64,000 nt of DNA from Tepidibacter thalassicus DSM 15285 (lineage in GTDB: Bacteria; Bacillota; Clostridia; Peptostreptococcales; Peptostreptococcaceae), in NCBI RefSeq assembly GCF_900129915.1, contig NZ_FQXH01000012.1, forward strand, positions 1-64,000. Reading direction: 5' to 3'. Under the pieces are notes generated by a model. It made no database searches, was not told the DNA's origin, and saw only the letters and a program-made list of their open reading frames with translations. Numbering within the stretch: position 1 is the first letter of the stretch; every line of letters begins with the position of its first letter. Below are positions 18,498-27,585 of this stretch, piece after piece. Made by a program: the position numbers and the translations under genes.

Positions 18498-19955
18498 TTA
18501 TTTAATTGCTTTTAAAATATCAAGTAAATATTCCCAAGTTCTTTGAGTTGAAGATATACTTAAGTGTTCATTAGGAGTATGAACATCAAACATATCTGGG
18601 CCTAGAGAAATTGCATCTACATTTGGCATCTTTTCGAGTAAGAGTCCGCATTCAAGACCTGCATGTATAGCTATTATTTTTGGTTCTTTTCCATATTTTT
18701 CTTTATAAACTTTTTGACATATTTCTCTTAATTTAGAGTCTTTTTTATATTCCCATTCAGGATAATCTGAATCTGCTATTAGTTTACAATCTAAAATATT
18801 TGCGATTGCGTTCATTTCTTTTAAAATACTATATTTTAAACTTTTAACAGAGCTTCTAACGGCACTTTCAAATGTAACTTCATTTTTATGTGTTGTAACA
18901 ACTCCTAAATTTGTTGAACTTTCTACAAGGTTTTCAATATCCATGCTCATACTTTTAATTCCATTTGGGATTAAAAGTAAAGAAGTTATAACTTTATTCA
19001 TTGTCTCTTTAGAAAAAACTTTTTTATATGTATTTTCTGTTTCTTCGATTGTTACAATTATATCAGGATCTGAAGTTTTTAGTTCATTTTTAAATATATT
19101 ATTAAATTCTTTTATTTTTTCTTTTAATTTAGATGAATTTTTTGAATTTGTCAATATTACAGCTTCACATTCACGAGGAATGGCGTTCATCTTGGCACCG
19201 CCATTTATGTCAGCTATATAGTATTCAAATGAGTTAGATAAATCATCAAGTATTCTACCCATTAATTTATTTGAGTTTCCTCTTTGTTTGATTATATCCA
19301 TTCCAGAGTGTCCACCTTTAAGGCCTTTTATAGAAATTATATATGATGATAAATCTTTTTTAGCATCTTCCCAGTTTATATTAAGTATTTGTCTTGTTCT
19401 TACTCCACCAGCACAGCTTACTAATAAATAGCCTTCTTCTTCAGAGTCGAGATTTATGAGATATTTTCCAGTAAGGTTAGAACTGTCTAGAGCCATGGCA
19501 CCTCCCATACCGGTTTCTTCTTCAGTAGTAATTAAAACTTCAAGTGGAGGGTGAGGAATATTATTTGATTCTAAAATTGCAAGAGCATAAGCCATGGCTA
19601 TTCCGTTATCTGCTCCAAGGGTAGTATCGGTTGCATATATAAAATCATCTACAATTCTCAATTTAATAGGGTCTTTTTCAAAATTATGAACAGTTTCTTT
19701 GTTTTTTTCACAAACCATATCCATATGTCCTTGGAGTATTACAGTGGGAGCATTTTCATATCCTTTTGTACCAGGTTTTTTTATAATAATGTTTAAAGCT
19801 TTATCTTGAATGACTTCTAAGTTGTGATTTTTAGCAAAGTTAACTAAATAATCACTGATAGCTTTTTCGTTACCAGAACCTCTGGGAATTTGAGATATTT
19901 CTTCAAAATATTTAAAAACAGTTTTAGGTTCTAAGTTTGTTAAAATATTACTCAT
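18498..19955 (-). CDS. pepD: Aminoacyl-histidine dipeptidase (PepD, M20 family)
   Basis: A 485-residue M20 metallopeptidase that cleaves Xaa-His and related dipeptides in the cytoplasm. Zinc-binding segments are visible: LQGHMDMVCEK near residue 80, TLGADNGIAMA near 117, and TTEEETGMGGA near 149. Near the C-terminus are HAGLECG and DVHTPNEHLS. The length matches the family. The start has a GGAGTGAT-type site. Transcribed convergently with the U32 gene and divergently from mutS2. Confidence 0.94.
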   Translation of the reverse strand: MSNILTNLEPKTVFKYFEEISQIPRGSGNEKAISDYLVNFAKNHNLEVIQDKALNIIIKKPGTKGYENAPTVILQGHMDMVCEKNKETVHNFEKDPIKLRIVDDFIYATDTTLGADNGIAMAYALAILESNNIPHPPLEVLITTEEETGMGGAMALDSSNLTGKYLINLDSEEEGYLLVSCAGGVRTRQILNINWEDAKKDLSSYIISIKGLKGGHSGMDIIKQRGNSNKLMGRILDDLSNSFEYYIADINGGAKMNAIPRECEAVILTNSKNSSKLKEKIKEFNNIFKNELKTSDPDIIVTIEETENTYKKVFSKETMNKVITSLLLIPNGIKSMSMDIENLVESSTNLGVVTTHKNEVTFESAVRSSVKSLKYSILKEMNAIANILDCKLIADSDYPEWEYKKDSKLREICQKVYKEKYGKEPKIIAIHAGLECGLLLEKMPNVDAISLGPDMFDVHTPNEHLSISSTQRTWEYLLDILKAIK

Positions 19956-20135
19956 AAGAGATCACTCCTTACCTTTTTTGAGTATTATATCCATAAAATG
20001 TATTTTATATATAAATTACTTTTATTATATAACATATGATTAAATTAATTCAATATGCCTTACATATAATTTAGTTTATTGATAAAATATAGAATGTAAT
20101 TTGTAATTATCAATATGGAATTTAAGGAGGGCGTA

Positions 20136-22508
20136 ATGAGAGAAAAATCTTTAAGAGTATTAGAGTATTTTAAAATAGTAGAAATGTTAAAAGAAAAAGT
20201 ATCTTCATCATTGGGAAGTAAATATGTAGAAAATTTAACTCCTTCAAACGACTATGAAGAAGTTATTCAAATGCAGAAAGAAACTAGTGAAGCACAATCT
20301 ATACTCATAAAAAAAGGTTCAGTTCCTTTAGGAGGAATACATGATATAGAATTTTTAGTTAAAAAAACTAAAATAGGATCATCTCTTGATGCTGGACAAC
20401 TTTTAATGGTTGCTGATACTTTAAGAGCTGCAAGGCTTTTAAAAAATAGTATAGGTAATTTTGATGATGAATCGTATCCTATAATACAATCTTTAACGTC
20501 GTCATTATATACATTTAAGAATATAGAGGATGAAATTTATAATGCAATAATAAGTGAAAATGAAATTTCAGACAATGCAAGTTCAGAGCTTAGAAGTATA
20601 AGAAGAAGGATTGTTCAAAAAAATCAATCTATAAGATCGAAACTTAATTCCATTATATCTTCTACAACTTATCAAAAGTATTTACAAGATTCAATAATAA
20701 CTATGAGAGGAGATAGATTTGTAGTACCAGTAAAGCAGGAGTATAGATCTAATGTTTCGGGTATTGTTCATGATCAATCATCATCTGGAGCAACTCTTTT
20801 TATTGAGCCAATGGCAATAGTTAATATGAATAATGAATTGAGAGAGTTAAAGATTAAAGAAAGAGAGGAAATAGAGAGGATATTAAAAGAACTTTCTCAA
20901 ATGATTGGGGAAAATGCTGATGAGATAATATCTAATGGAAAGGTACTGGGAAGGTTAGATTTTATATTTGCTAAAGGAAAATTATCTATTTCTATGAGTG
21001 CTATAGAGCCTAAAATTAATAGTGAAAAATATTTGAGTATAAAAAATGGAAGACATCCTCTTTTAGATCCTAAAAGTGTAGTTCCGACTAATATATGGAT
21101 TGGAAAAGAATTTAATACTTTAGTTATAACAGGACCTAATACTGGTGGTAAAACTGTAACTTTAAAGACAGTAGGATTATTTTGCTTGATGACTCAAAGT
21201 GGTCTTCATATACCAGCTGATTTTGGAACAACTATGTGTGTATTTGACAATGTATTTTCGGATATAGGAGATGAGCAGAGTATAGAGCAGAGTTTATCCA
21301 CTTTTTCTTCTCATATGACGAATATTGTGGATATATTAGGTAGTGTTACAGAAAATTCTTTGGTATTGTTTGACGAACTTGGAGCTGGAACAGATCCTGT
21401 TGAAGGGGCAGCGCTTGCCATGGCAATACTTGATAATTTATATAATTTGGGAGTATTGACTATTGCTACAACTCATTATAGTGAACTTAAACATTATGCC
21501 CTTACTAAAAAGGGAGTAGAAAATGCAGCTGTGGAATTTAATATTGAGACTTTAAGTCCAACATATAACCTTTTGATAGGAGTTCCGGGAAAATCAAATG
21601 CATTTGAAATATCTAAAAGGCTTGGACTTGATGATTATATAATAGAGAAGGCTAAAGAATTTATAAATAGTGAAAATATTGAATTTGAAGATTTACTTCA
21701 GAGTATAGAGAAAAATAGAATAAAAGCGATTGAAGAAAAAGAAGAAGCTAAAAGGCTTAAAGAAGAAGCTAAGAAATTAAAAGAAGAATATGAACGAAAA
21801 AATGAAAAACTCTCAATACAGAGAGAGAAAATAATAAATGAGGCAAAAAGAGAAGCTTTGAAAATAATGAGAAATTCTAAAGAAGAAGCAGACAGGTTAA
21901 TAAAAGAGCTTAGAAAATTAGAAAAACAAGGATATAGTTCAGAAAAAAATAGAAAAATAGAAAATATAAGAAGAGAAATAAATGAGTCTATGGGAAGTCT
22001 TCAAGGAAGTGTTAAAAATATAATACTACCAAAAATAGCAAAAAAAGAAATTAAAGATTTAAAACCTGGAGATGAAGTTAAAGTAGTAACTCTTAATCAA
22101 CAGGGAAGTGTACTATCTGTTGACAACGATAAAAAAGAAGCACAAGTTCAAATTGGAATTATGAAGATGAATTTACCTTTTGCATCTCTTGAAAAAATTA
22201 AATCTAACAAAAAAGATATCTTAAAATCGGGAGCAGGAAAAATACTAAAGAAAAAGGCAAGTAGTATAAAAAGTGAAATTGATTTGAGGGGAATGAACTT
22301 AGAAGAAGCAATGGTAGAAGTTGATAAATATTTAGATGATGCATATCTTGCTGGAATTCCTAAAGCTACAATTATACATGGAATAGGAACGGGAGTATTA
22401 AAAGCAGGAATAAAAGAAATGTTAAAAAAACATAGACATATCAAAAGTTATAGAGATGGTGTATATGGAGAAGGAGGAGCAGGGGTTACTATAGTAGAAT
22501 TTAAGTAA
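20136..22508 (+). CDS. mutS2: Endonuclease MutS2
   Basis: A 790-residue MutS2 protein, with a MutS-like core and ATPase (Walker A GPNTGGKT near residue 332, Walker B VLFDELGAGTDP), a long coiled coil (about 520-640) and a C-terminal Smr nuclease domain (SEIDLRGMNLEEAM... IIHGIGTGVL, about 715-790). In Firmicutes MutS2 acts on recombination intermediates and collided ribosomes. I chose the ATG at 20136 because AAGGAGGG is at 20124-20131; the upstream ATG at 20115 would place that site inside the gene. Confidence 0.96.
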   Translation: MREKSLRVLEYFKIVEMLKEKVSSSLGSKYVENLTPSNDYEEVIQMQKETSEAQSILIKKGSVPLGGIHDIEFLVKKTKIGSSLDAGQLLMVADTLRAARLLKNSIGNFDDESYPIIQSLTSSLYTFKNIEDEIYNAIISENEISDNASSELRSIRRRIVQKNQSIRSKLNSIISSTTYQKYLQDSIITMRGDRFVVPVKQEYRSNVSGIVHDQSSSGATLFIEPMAIVNMNNELRELKIKEREEIERILKELSQMIGENADEIISNGKVLGRLDFIFAKGKLSISMSAIEPKINSEKYLSIKNGRHPLLDPKSVVPTNIWIGKEFNTLVITGPNTGGKTVTLKTVGLFCLMTQSGLHIPADFGTTMCVFDNVFSDIGDEQSIEQSLSTFSSHMTNIVDILGSVTENSLVLFDELGAGTDPVEGAALAMAILDNLYNLGVLTIATTHYSELKHYALTKKGVENAAVEFNIETLSPTYNLLIGVPGKSNAFEISKRLGLDDYIIEKAKEFINSENIEFEDLLQSIEKNRIKAIEEKEEAKRLKEEAKKLKEEYERKNEKLSIQREKIINEAKREALKIMRNSKEEADRLIKELRKLEKQGYSSEKNRKIENIRREINESMGSLQGSVKNIILPKIAKKEIKDLKPGDEVKVVTLNQQGSVLSVDNDKKEAQVQIGIMKMNLPFASLEKIKSNKKDILKSGAGKILKKKASSIKSEIDLRGMNLEEAMVEVDKYLDDAYLAGIPKATIIHGIGTGVLKAGIKEMLKKHRHIKSYRDGVYGEGGAGVTIVEFK

Positions 22509-22536
22509 TTAAAAAATGTAAAGGGGATAGATAAAA

Positions 22537-22980
22537 ATGATTTTAGTATCAGCTTGCTTGCTTGGAGTTAATTGTAAGTATAATGGAAAAAATAATGAGA
22601 ATGAAAAATTAATTGATTATTTAAGAGATAAAAATATAATACCAATTTGTCCTGAACAGTTAGGAGGACTTTCAACTCCTAGGATACCAGCAGAAATTGT
22701 TGGTGGAGATGGAGCAGATGTATTAAATGAAAAAGCCAAAGTTATAAATAAAAATGGAGAAGATGTAACAGATGAGTTTTTAAAAGGAGCATATGAAGCT
22801 TTAAAGATTGCCAAAATGTTTAATTGTACCGAAGCAATATTAAAATTAAAAAGTCCTTCTTGTGGAATAAAACAGATATATAATGGAACATTTACAGGCA
22901 AGTTAAGAGATGGATTAGGAGTTACAGCAGCGCTTTTTAAAAAAAATGGTATAAAATTGAAATCAGAAGAAGAATTTTAG
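22537..22980 (+). CDS. DUF523 family protein
   Basis: A 147-residue protein starting MILVSACLLGVNCKYNGKNN with CPEQLGGLSTPR and LKSPSCG, the conserved cysteine motifs of DUF523 (YbbK-like). The three Cys-containing motifs suggest a thiol or metal site. Function is unknown. It lies 28 bases after mutS2 and 16 bases before the FMN enzyme, so the three may be cotranscribed. Confidence 0.85.
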   Translation: MILVSACLLGVNCKYNGKNNENEKLIDYLRDKNIIPICPEQLGGLSTPRIPAEIVGGDGADVLNEKAKVINKNGEDVTDEFLKGAYEALKIAKMFNCTEAILKLKSPSCGIKQIYNGTFTGKLRDGLGVTAALFKKNGIKLKSEEEF

Positions 22981-22996
22981 AAAAGGGGAGAAAAGT

Positions 22997-24028
22997 ATGG
23001 AAATAAAAGAATTAAAAAAAATAGCAAAAGATAGAATGAAGGGTTACTGTAGACTTTGTAAAGAATGTAATGGTATAGCTTGTGCCGGTGAAGTTCCGGG
23101 TATGGGAGGAAAAGGTAGTGGAGAATCTTTTAAAAGAAATTATGAAACTTTAAAAAATGTAAAATTAGTTTTAAAAACTATACATGACGTTAAGGACCCT
23201 GATATGAGTGTTGAAATATTTGGCAAGAAGATAGATTTACCATTTATTACAGCACCGGTTACAGGAAATTCAATAAATATGGGAGGATTTTTAACAGAAG
23301 CACAGTATAGTGATTATGTAGTATTTGGAAGTATTGAAGCAGGAACTTTTGCAATGACAGGAGATAGTGGAAATCCACAGTTTTATATAGATGGATTAAA
23401 TTCTATAAAAAAAGCAAATGGTATAGGTATTCCTATAATAAAACCTAGAGAGAATATGAAAATAATAGAAAATATTAAAAAAGCAGAAGAAACAGGGGCA
23501 ATTGGTGTTGGAATTGATATAGATGGAGCAGGTCTTTTAACCATGGCACTTCATGGTCAACCAGTAGGACCTAAAACTGTCGATGAATTAAAAGAACTTA
23601 CATCATCAACTAAACTACCTTTTATATTAAAGGGTATAATGAGCGTAGAAGAAGCAGAACTTGCAGTAGAAGTTGGAGCAAGTGCTATAGTTGTATCTAA
23701 TCATGGAGGAAGAATACTAGATTACACATTGGGAGTTGCCGAGGTTCTTCCTAAAATATCAAAAGCAGTAAAGGGAAAGATAACAATATTTGCAGATGGT
23801 AATGTAAGAAATGGAGTTGATATATTAAAATACATAGCACTTGGAGCTGATGCAGTACTTGCTGGTAGACCTATAATTTGGGGAGCTTATGGAGGAGGAA
23901 AAGAAGGAGTAAAATTAATTATAGAAAATTTGAAAGAAGAGCTTAAACAAGCAATGATTTTAACGGGATGTAAAGATGTAAAATCTATAGATTCAAGTAA
24001 AATTATCAATTTAAATAAACAATTTTAA
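22997..24028 (+). CDS. FMN-dependent alpha-hydroxy-acid oxidoreductase-like protein
   Basis: A 343-residue TIM-barrel flavoprotein of the glycolate/lactate oxidase family. FMN-binding segments include LPFITAPVTG, FILKGIMSVEEAELAVEVGA, VVSNHGGRILDY and ADGNVRNGVDILKYIALGAD. The N-terminus has a cysteine-rich motif CRLCKECNGIACAG (about residues 17-30), as in related Firmicute proteins, that may bind metal. Substrate is unknown; L-lactate or another 2-hydroxy acid is possible. It lies in a row with mutS2 and DUF523. Confidence 0.82.
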   Translation: MEIKELKKIAKDRMKGYCRLCKECNGIACAGEVPGMGGKGSGESFKRNYETLKNVKLVLKTIHDVKDPDMSVEIFGKKIDLPFITAPVTGNSINMGGFLTEAQYSDYVVFGSIEAGTFAMTGDSGNPQFYIDGLNSIKKANGIGIPIIKPRENMKIIENIKKAEETGAIGVGIDIDGAGLLTMALHGQPVGPKTVDELKELTSSTKLPFILKGIMSVEEAELAVEVGASAIVVSNHGGRILDYTLGVAEVLPKISKAVKGKITIFADGNVRNGVDILKYIALGADAVLAGRPIIWGAYGGGKEGVKLIIENLKEELKQAMILTGCKDVKSIDSSKIINLNKQF

Positions 24029-24038
24029 CTTAAAGTAC

Positions 24039-24067
24039 TTGATTTTAAATTTTATTTTTTATATTAT
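24039..24067 (+). promoter_or_regulatory. Promoter of the argS T-box transcript
   Basis: TTGATT (24039-24044), 17-base spacer, TATTAT (24062-24067), just upstream of the T-box leader. Confidence 0.6.
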
Positions 24068-24094
24068 TATTATAAATACATCTAAATAATATAG

Positions 24095-24335
24095 AATCCT
24101 ATGACGGGAAGAGTAGATATAATGATTGTTTCAGCGAGCTAGAGGTTGGTGGGAGTCTAGTAACATAGTTATATTGAAGCGCATCCTAGAGGAGATTTTC
24201 TGAACATTAAGTAGGAAAGTACGGATTGTTCCGTTAAAAACATGTGAGTGGATATGATTTTTCATATCAATAAGAGTGGTAACACGGGATGTAACTCTCG
24301 TCTCTTAAGTATTAAGAGGCGGGAGTTTTTTGTAT
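24095..24335 (+). promoter_or_regulatory. T-box leader of argS, Arg (CGC) specifier
   Basis: The leader has AGTA in GGAAGAGTA near 24112, a typical Stem I GAGCTAGAGGTTGGTGGGAG region, and GAAG followed by CGC (24180-24182), an Arg codon. The T-box sequence AGAGTGGTAACACGGG is at 24273-24288. The terminator stem runs from about 24293 to 24326 and ends in a T tract. Uncharged tRNA-Arg reading CGN codons would relieve termination. Confidence 0.9.
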
Positions 24336-24385
24336 TATTTGAATTTTAAAAAATATATATAAATAAGAATATAGGAGGAATTTAT

Positions 24386-26086
24386 ATGAAGGACTTTAAA
24401 TTAGAAATAGCAAATATTATTTCTTCTCAAGTTTCAGATTTAAGTTTAGATGAGATTGTATCGTTAATAGAAGTACCACCTAATAAAGATATGGGAGATT
24501 ATGCTTTTCCGTGTTTTAAATTAGCTAAAATTTTTAGAAAAGCTCCTAATCTTATAGCACAGGAACTTTGCGATAAAATAGAAAAAACAGATTATATACA
24601 AAAAATAGAAGTTGCAGGGGCATATATAAACTTTTTTATAGACAAATCATCTTTAGCTAAATCTGTATTAACTGAAGTTTTAAATAAAAAAGATGATTAT
24701 GGGAAAACTAATGTAGGAGAAGGAAAAACTGTTATAGTAGAATTTTCATCTCCAAATATAGCTAAGCCTTTTCATATAGGACATATTAGAAGTACAGTAA
24801 TAGGAAATGCACTTTATAAAGTATACAAAGCTTTAGGATTTAATACAGTGAGAATTAATCATTTGGGAGATTATGGAACTCAATTTGGTAAACTTATAGT
24901 TGCATTTAAAAGATGGGGAGATGAAGAAGAAGTTAAAAAAGCTCCTATAAAAACTTTATTAAAATTATATGTTAAGTTTCATGAAGAAGCAGAAAACGAA
25001 CCATCTCTTGATGAAGAAGCGAGAATGTGGTTTAAGAAACTTGAAGAAGGAGATAAAGAAGCGACTGAGTTATGGCAGTGGTTTAGAGATGTAAGTCTTC
25101 AGGAGTTTAACAAGGTTTATGATATGTTGGGAATAGAATTTGATTCATATGCCGGAGAAAGTTTTTATTCTGATAAAATGCCAAGAGTTATAAATATAAT
25201 GAAAGAAAAAGGAATTATAAAGGAATCTAAAGGAGCTCAAATAGTAGATCTTGAAGAGTATAATATGCCTCCAGCACTTATTACAAAAAGTGATGGATCG
25301 ACTTTATATTTAACAAGAGATATAGCGGCTGCTATATATAGAAAAGAAACTTATGATTTCTATAAAAATATATATGTAGTTGGATCTCAACAAATTCTTC
25401 ACTTTAATCAGTGGATAAAAGTGGTAGAGCTTATGGGATTTGATTGGGCAAAAGACTGTGTTCATGTGCCTTTTGGAATGGTAAGTCTTGAAGAAGGAAC
25501 TATGTCTACGAGAAAGGGAAGAGTAGTATTTTTAGAAGATGTTTTAAATAAGGCTGTAGAAAAAACTAAAGAAATAATAATGGAAAAAAATCCAAACCTT
25601 GAAAATATAGATGAAGTAGCTAAACAAATTGGTATAGGAGCTGTAGTATTCCAAGAATTATCAAATAATAGAATAAAAGATTACACATTTTCTTGGGATA
25701 GAACGTTAAATTTTGACGGAGAGACAGGTCCGTATGTTCAATATACTCATACTAGAACTTGTTCTGTTCTTAGAAAAGCTAATGAAGAAATATCTTCAGA
25801 TGTAGATTTTTCTGTTTTAACTGATGATGATAGTGTTAATGTTATAAAAGAAATAGGAAATTTCCCTAAAGTAGTGAAAGATGTAATTAAAAATAATGAA
25901 CCTCATATAATAGCTAGATATGTTGTGGATTTAGCACAAGCATTTAATAAGTTCTATCATGATAATGTAATATTAGTTGATGATGAAAAGACAAAAAAAG
26001 CAAGACTTGCACTTGTTGAAGCTACAAGACAAACTATAAAGAATGCATTATCATTACTTGGGGTAGAAGCACCTGAAAGAATGTAG
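24386..26086 (+). CDS. argS: Arginyl-tRNA synthetase
   Basis: A 566-residue class I synthetase. The HIGH-type motif is KPFHIGHIRST (about residues 129-139) and the KMSKS-equivalent is EGTMSTRKGRV. The N-terminal ArgRS domain and the C-terminal DALR anticodon-binding domain (about 455-566, ending LLGVEAPERM) are present. It charges tRNA-Arg. A GGAGG site precedes the ATG. Controlled by the T-box at 24095-24335. Confidence 0.97.
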   Translation: MKDFKLEIANIISSQVSDLSLDEIVSLIEVPPNKDMGDYAFPCFKLAKIFRKAPNLIAQELCDKIEKTDYIQKIEVAGAYINFFIDKSSLAKSVLTEVLNKKDDYGKTNVGEGKTVIVEFSSPNIAKPFHIGHIRSTVIGNALYKVYKALGFNTVRINHLGDYGTQFGKLIVAFKRWGDEEEVKKAPIKTLLKLYVKFHEEAENEPSLDEEARMWFKKLEEGDKEATELWQWFRDVSLQEFNKVYDMLGIEFDSYAGESFYSDKMPRVINIMKEKGIIKESKGAQIVDLEEYNMPPALITKSDGSTLYLTRDIAAAIYRKETYDFYKNIYVVGSQQILHFNQWIKVVELMGFDWAKDCVHVPFGMVSLEEGTMSTRKGRVVFLEDVLNKAVEKTKEIIMEKNPNLENIDEVAKQIGIGAVVFQELSNNRIKDYTFSWDRTLNFDGETGPYVQYTHTRTCSVLRKANEEISSDVDFSVLTDDDSVNVIKEIGNFPKVVKDVIKNNEPHIIARYVVDLAQAFNKFYHDNVILVDDEKTKKARLALVEATRQTIKNALSLLGVEAPERM

Positions 26087-26104
26087 TTTGTCGAAAATTA
26101 AATC

Positions 26105-26134
26105 TTTACAGCTAAAAATATAATATTATATAAT
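26105..26134 (+). promoter_or_regulatory. Promoter of the short transcript after argS
   Basis: TTTACA (26105-26110), 18-base spacer, TATAAT (26129-26134). It begins 19 bases after the argS stop. Confidence 0.55.
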
Positions 26135-26140
26135 AAAGAT

Positions 26141-26227
26141 ATAAAATATATAGAAAATTGTAGCATATTGACTTGGGTCTGTGCTACTACCCCCCTATAG
26201 TGGCAGCTTATTGCTGCTATTTTTTTT
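26141..26227 (+). ncRNA. Candidate small RNA or attenuated leader with a C6 run
   Basis: A short unit of about 87 bases. It contains a hairpin GTAGCA/TGCTAC (26160-26165 and 26182-26187) with an inner GAC/GTC pair, an unpaired stretch TACCCCCCTATAG (C run at 26190-26195), and a terminator hairpin GCAGC/GCTGC (26203-26217) followed by eight T (26220-26227). The promoter at 26105 and this terminator make it a free-standing small RNA candidate; it could also be an attenuator for the gene at 26255. Not matched to a known family. Confidence 0.5.
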
Positions 26228-26254
26228 AAAATGTTTATGGGAGTTGTAATTGTT

Positions 26255-27187
26255 ATGGAAGATAAAATAAAAAAATCTTTTATATATTCTTTTTTTTGCG
26301 ATAGCAAATATTTGAAAGGTTTAATAGTGTTGAATGTAAAATCTTTAATTGATAATAAAAGTGAAAAAAGGATTGTTGTAGATTATAATAGATTGAGAGA
26401 TGAACTTATTTTTTATAAATACTATGGGGTAAAATACAACAATTCGCTGTATAATATTAATTTTGTACTTCCAATAATACTTTCAAATATTAATTTAGAG
26501 AGATCGCAAAATGAAGTAATAAAAAATATTTTTTATTATTGTAAAGTCAATAAAGAAGATATTAGAAAGTATGAGAATATTTTAGTGGGTATAGCGTATA
26601 ATTATTTAATTCATATGCTTGTAAAGAGTAGAGATGTGGAATTTGAATATTTATTGGAAAATATGAAAAATCATATAATAGAATTTAATTTTGAAGAAAA
26701 AATAGAGAAGAAAGATATTATAAGATTTGAAAGGGCTAGAATAAAATTTATTCAAAAAATAGATAGAATTATTGATAAAAATTTAGAATCTGTAAAAGAA
26801 GAATCTATAATAGATGGATTTTTAAGAGTGATTTATCAAATATATGTAAAAGATTATGAAGAAAAAAATGAAGAACTTAAAAGTATAAAACATTCTATAC
26901 TTGGTATTTTAGGATTTAATATTGATAATATTGATATAGAAAATATAGAATTTATAAAGTCTCTTTCGAATTATTTATTAAAACTCAGAAAATATGAGAT
27001 AAACAAAAAAGAATATGTAAAAAGTTCTCATCCTAAAGAACTTATTAATTTAAAGGTAGGAGATGTAGTTTACAATCCTATACTTAATAATATAAAGGTT
27101 GTAGATAAAAAAATAGAAGGAGAAATACTTTACATAAAAGTACAATCAAAATCAGGAGAGTATATATTTAGATTTAAAAAAGTATGA
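26255..27187 (+). CDS. Hypothetical protein, unrecognised
   Basis: A 310-residue soluble, Lys/Glu/Ile-rich protein that I do not recognise. Most of it is predicted-helical in appearance, and the last 50 residues (LINLKVGDVVYNPILNNIKV onward) look like a small beta-rich, SH3-like tail. There is no signal peptide or membrane segment. I chose ATG 26255, behind GGGAG at 26239-26243; an ATG at 26231 sits next to the terminator. It is expressed either by read-through of the short unit at 26141-26227 or from an unseen promoter. Confidence 0.65.
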   Translation: MEDKIKKSFIYSFFCDSKYLKGLIVLNVKSLIDNKSEKRIVVDYNRLRDELIFYKYYGVKYNNSLYNINFVLPIILSNINLERSQNEVIKNIFYYCKVNKEDIRKYENILVGIAYNYLIHMLVKSRDVEFEYLLENMKNHIIEFNFEEKIEKKDIIRFERARIKFIQKIDRIIDKNLESVKEESIIDGFLRVIYQIYVKDYEEKNEELKSIKHSILGILGFNIDNIDIENIEFIKSLSNYLLKLRKYEINKKEYVKSSHPKELINLKVGDVVYNPILNNIKVVDKKIEGEILYIKVQSKSGEYIFRFKKV

Positions 27188-27227
27188 AAATAGAACCTAA
27201 ATTCGTATTGAATTTAGGTTCTATTTT
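27187..27227. terminator. Bidirectional terminator
   Basis: Arms AAAATAGAACCTAAATTC (27187-27204) and GAATTTAGGTTCTATTTT (27210-27227) pair completely. The A and T tracts allow stopping in both directions between two converging genes. Confidence 0.85.
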
Positions 27228-27420
27228 ACTTTTCGAGATATTTAAGAAAATCTTCTTCGTTTGTATCAGCTAGAAAACAAAGTTCTTTTATCATGTTGTT
27301 TCTTAAATTTATAAATTCTTCTATTTTAGTATTTTCGAAAGTATATTCTAAAGATTTAAGTATCAAAAGTAAATCTCTTTTTGAAATTTGATCTATAGAT
27401 ATTTTATCGAATTGATCCAT
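27226..27420 (-). CDS. Small hypothetical protein (64 aa)
   Basis: A 64-residue acidic protein (MDQFDKISIDQISKRDLLLI...) with a helical look and one late cysteine in KELCFLAD. An AAAGGAG ribosome binding site lies 6-12 bases upstream of the ATG on the minus strand, and the gene ends in the shared terminator, which supports that it is real. Function unknown; the ISIDQISKRDLLLILKSLEY segment may be a dimer interface. Confidence 0.6.
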   Translation of the reverse strand: MDQFDKISIDQISKRDLLLILKSLEYTFENTKIEEFINLRNNMIKELCFLADTNEEDFLKYLEK

Positions 27421-27540
27421 GGCAATCTCCTTTCAAATTTTGCAAAATATATGAGTAATAATATTATTTTCTATAAAATAATCTAAAAACCTTCAAAAAA
27501 TGAAAAAAATTTTTAAAAAAGCATTTAAGCATTCAACAAA

Positions 27541-27583
27541 AAGCCCTATAGTATCCTCGATATGATAGTATAGGACTTTATTT
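27541..27583 (-). terminator. Terminator after the phospholipase C-like gene
   Basis: The minus strand forms AAGTCCTATACTATC / GATACTATAGGGCTT with one mismatch, followed by a short T tract. It lies just beyond the stop codon at 27586. Confidence 0.7.
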
Positions 27584-27585
27584 TT

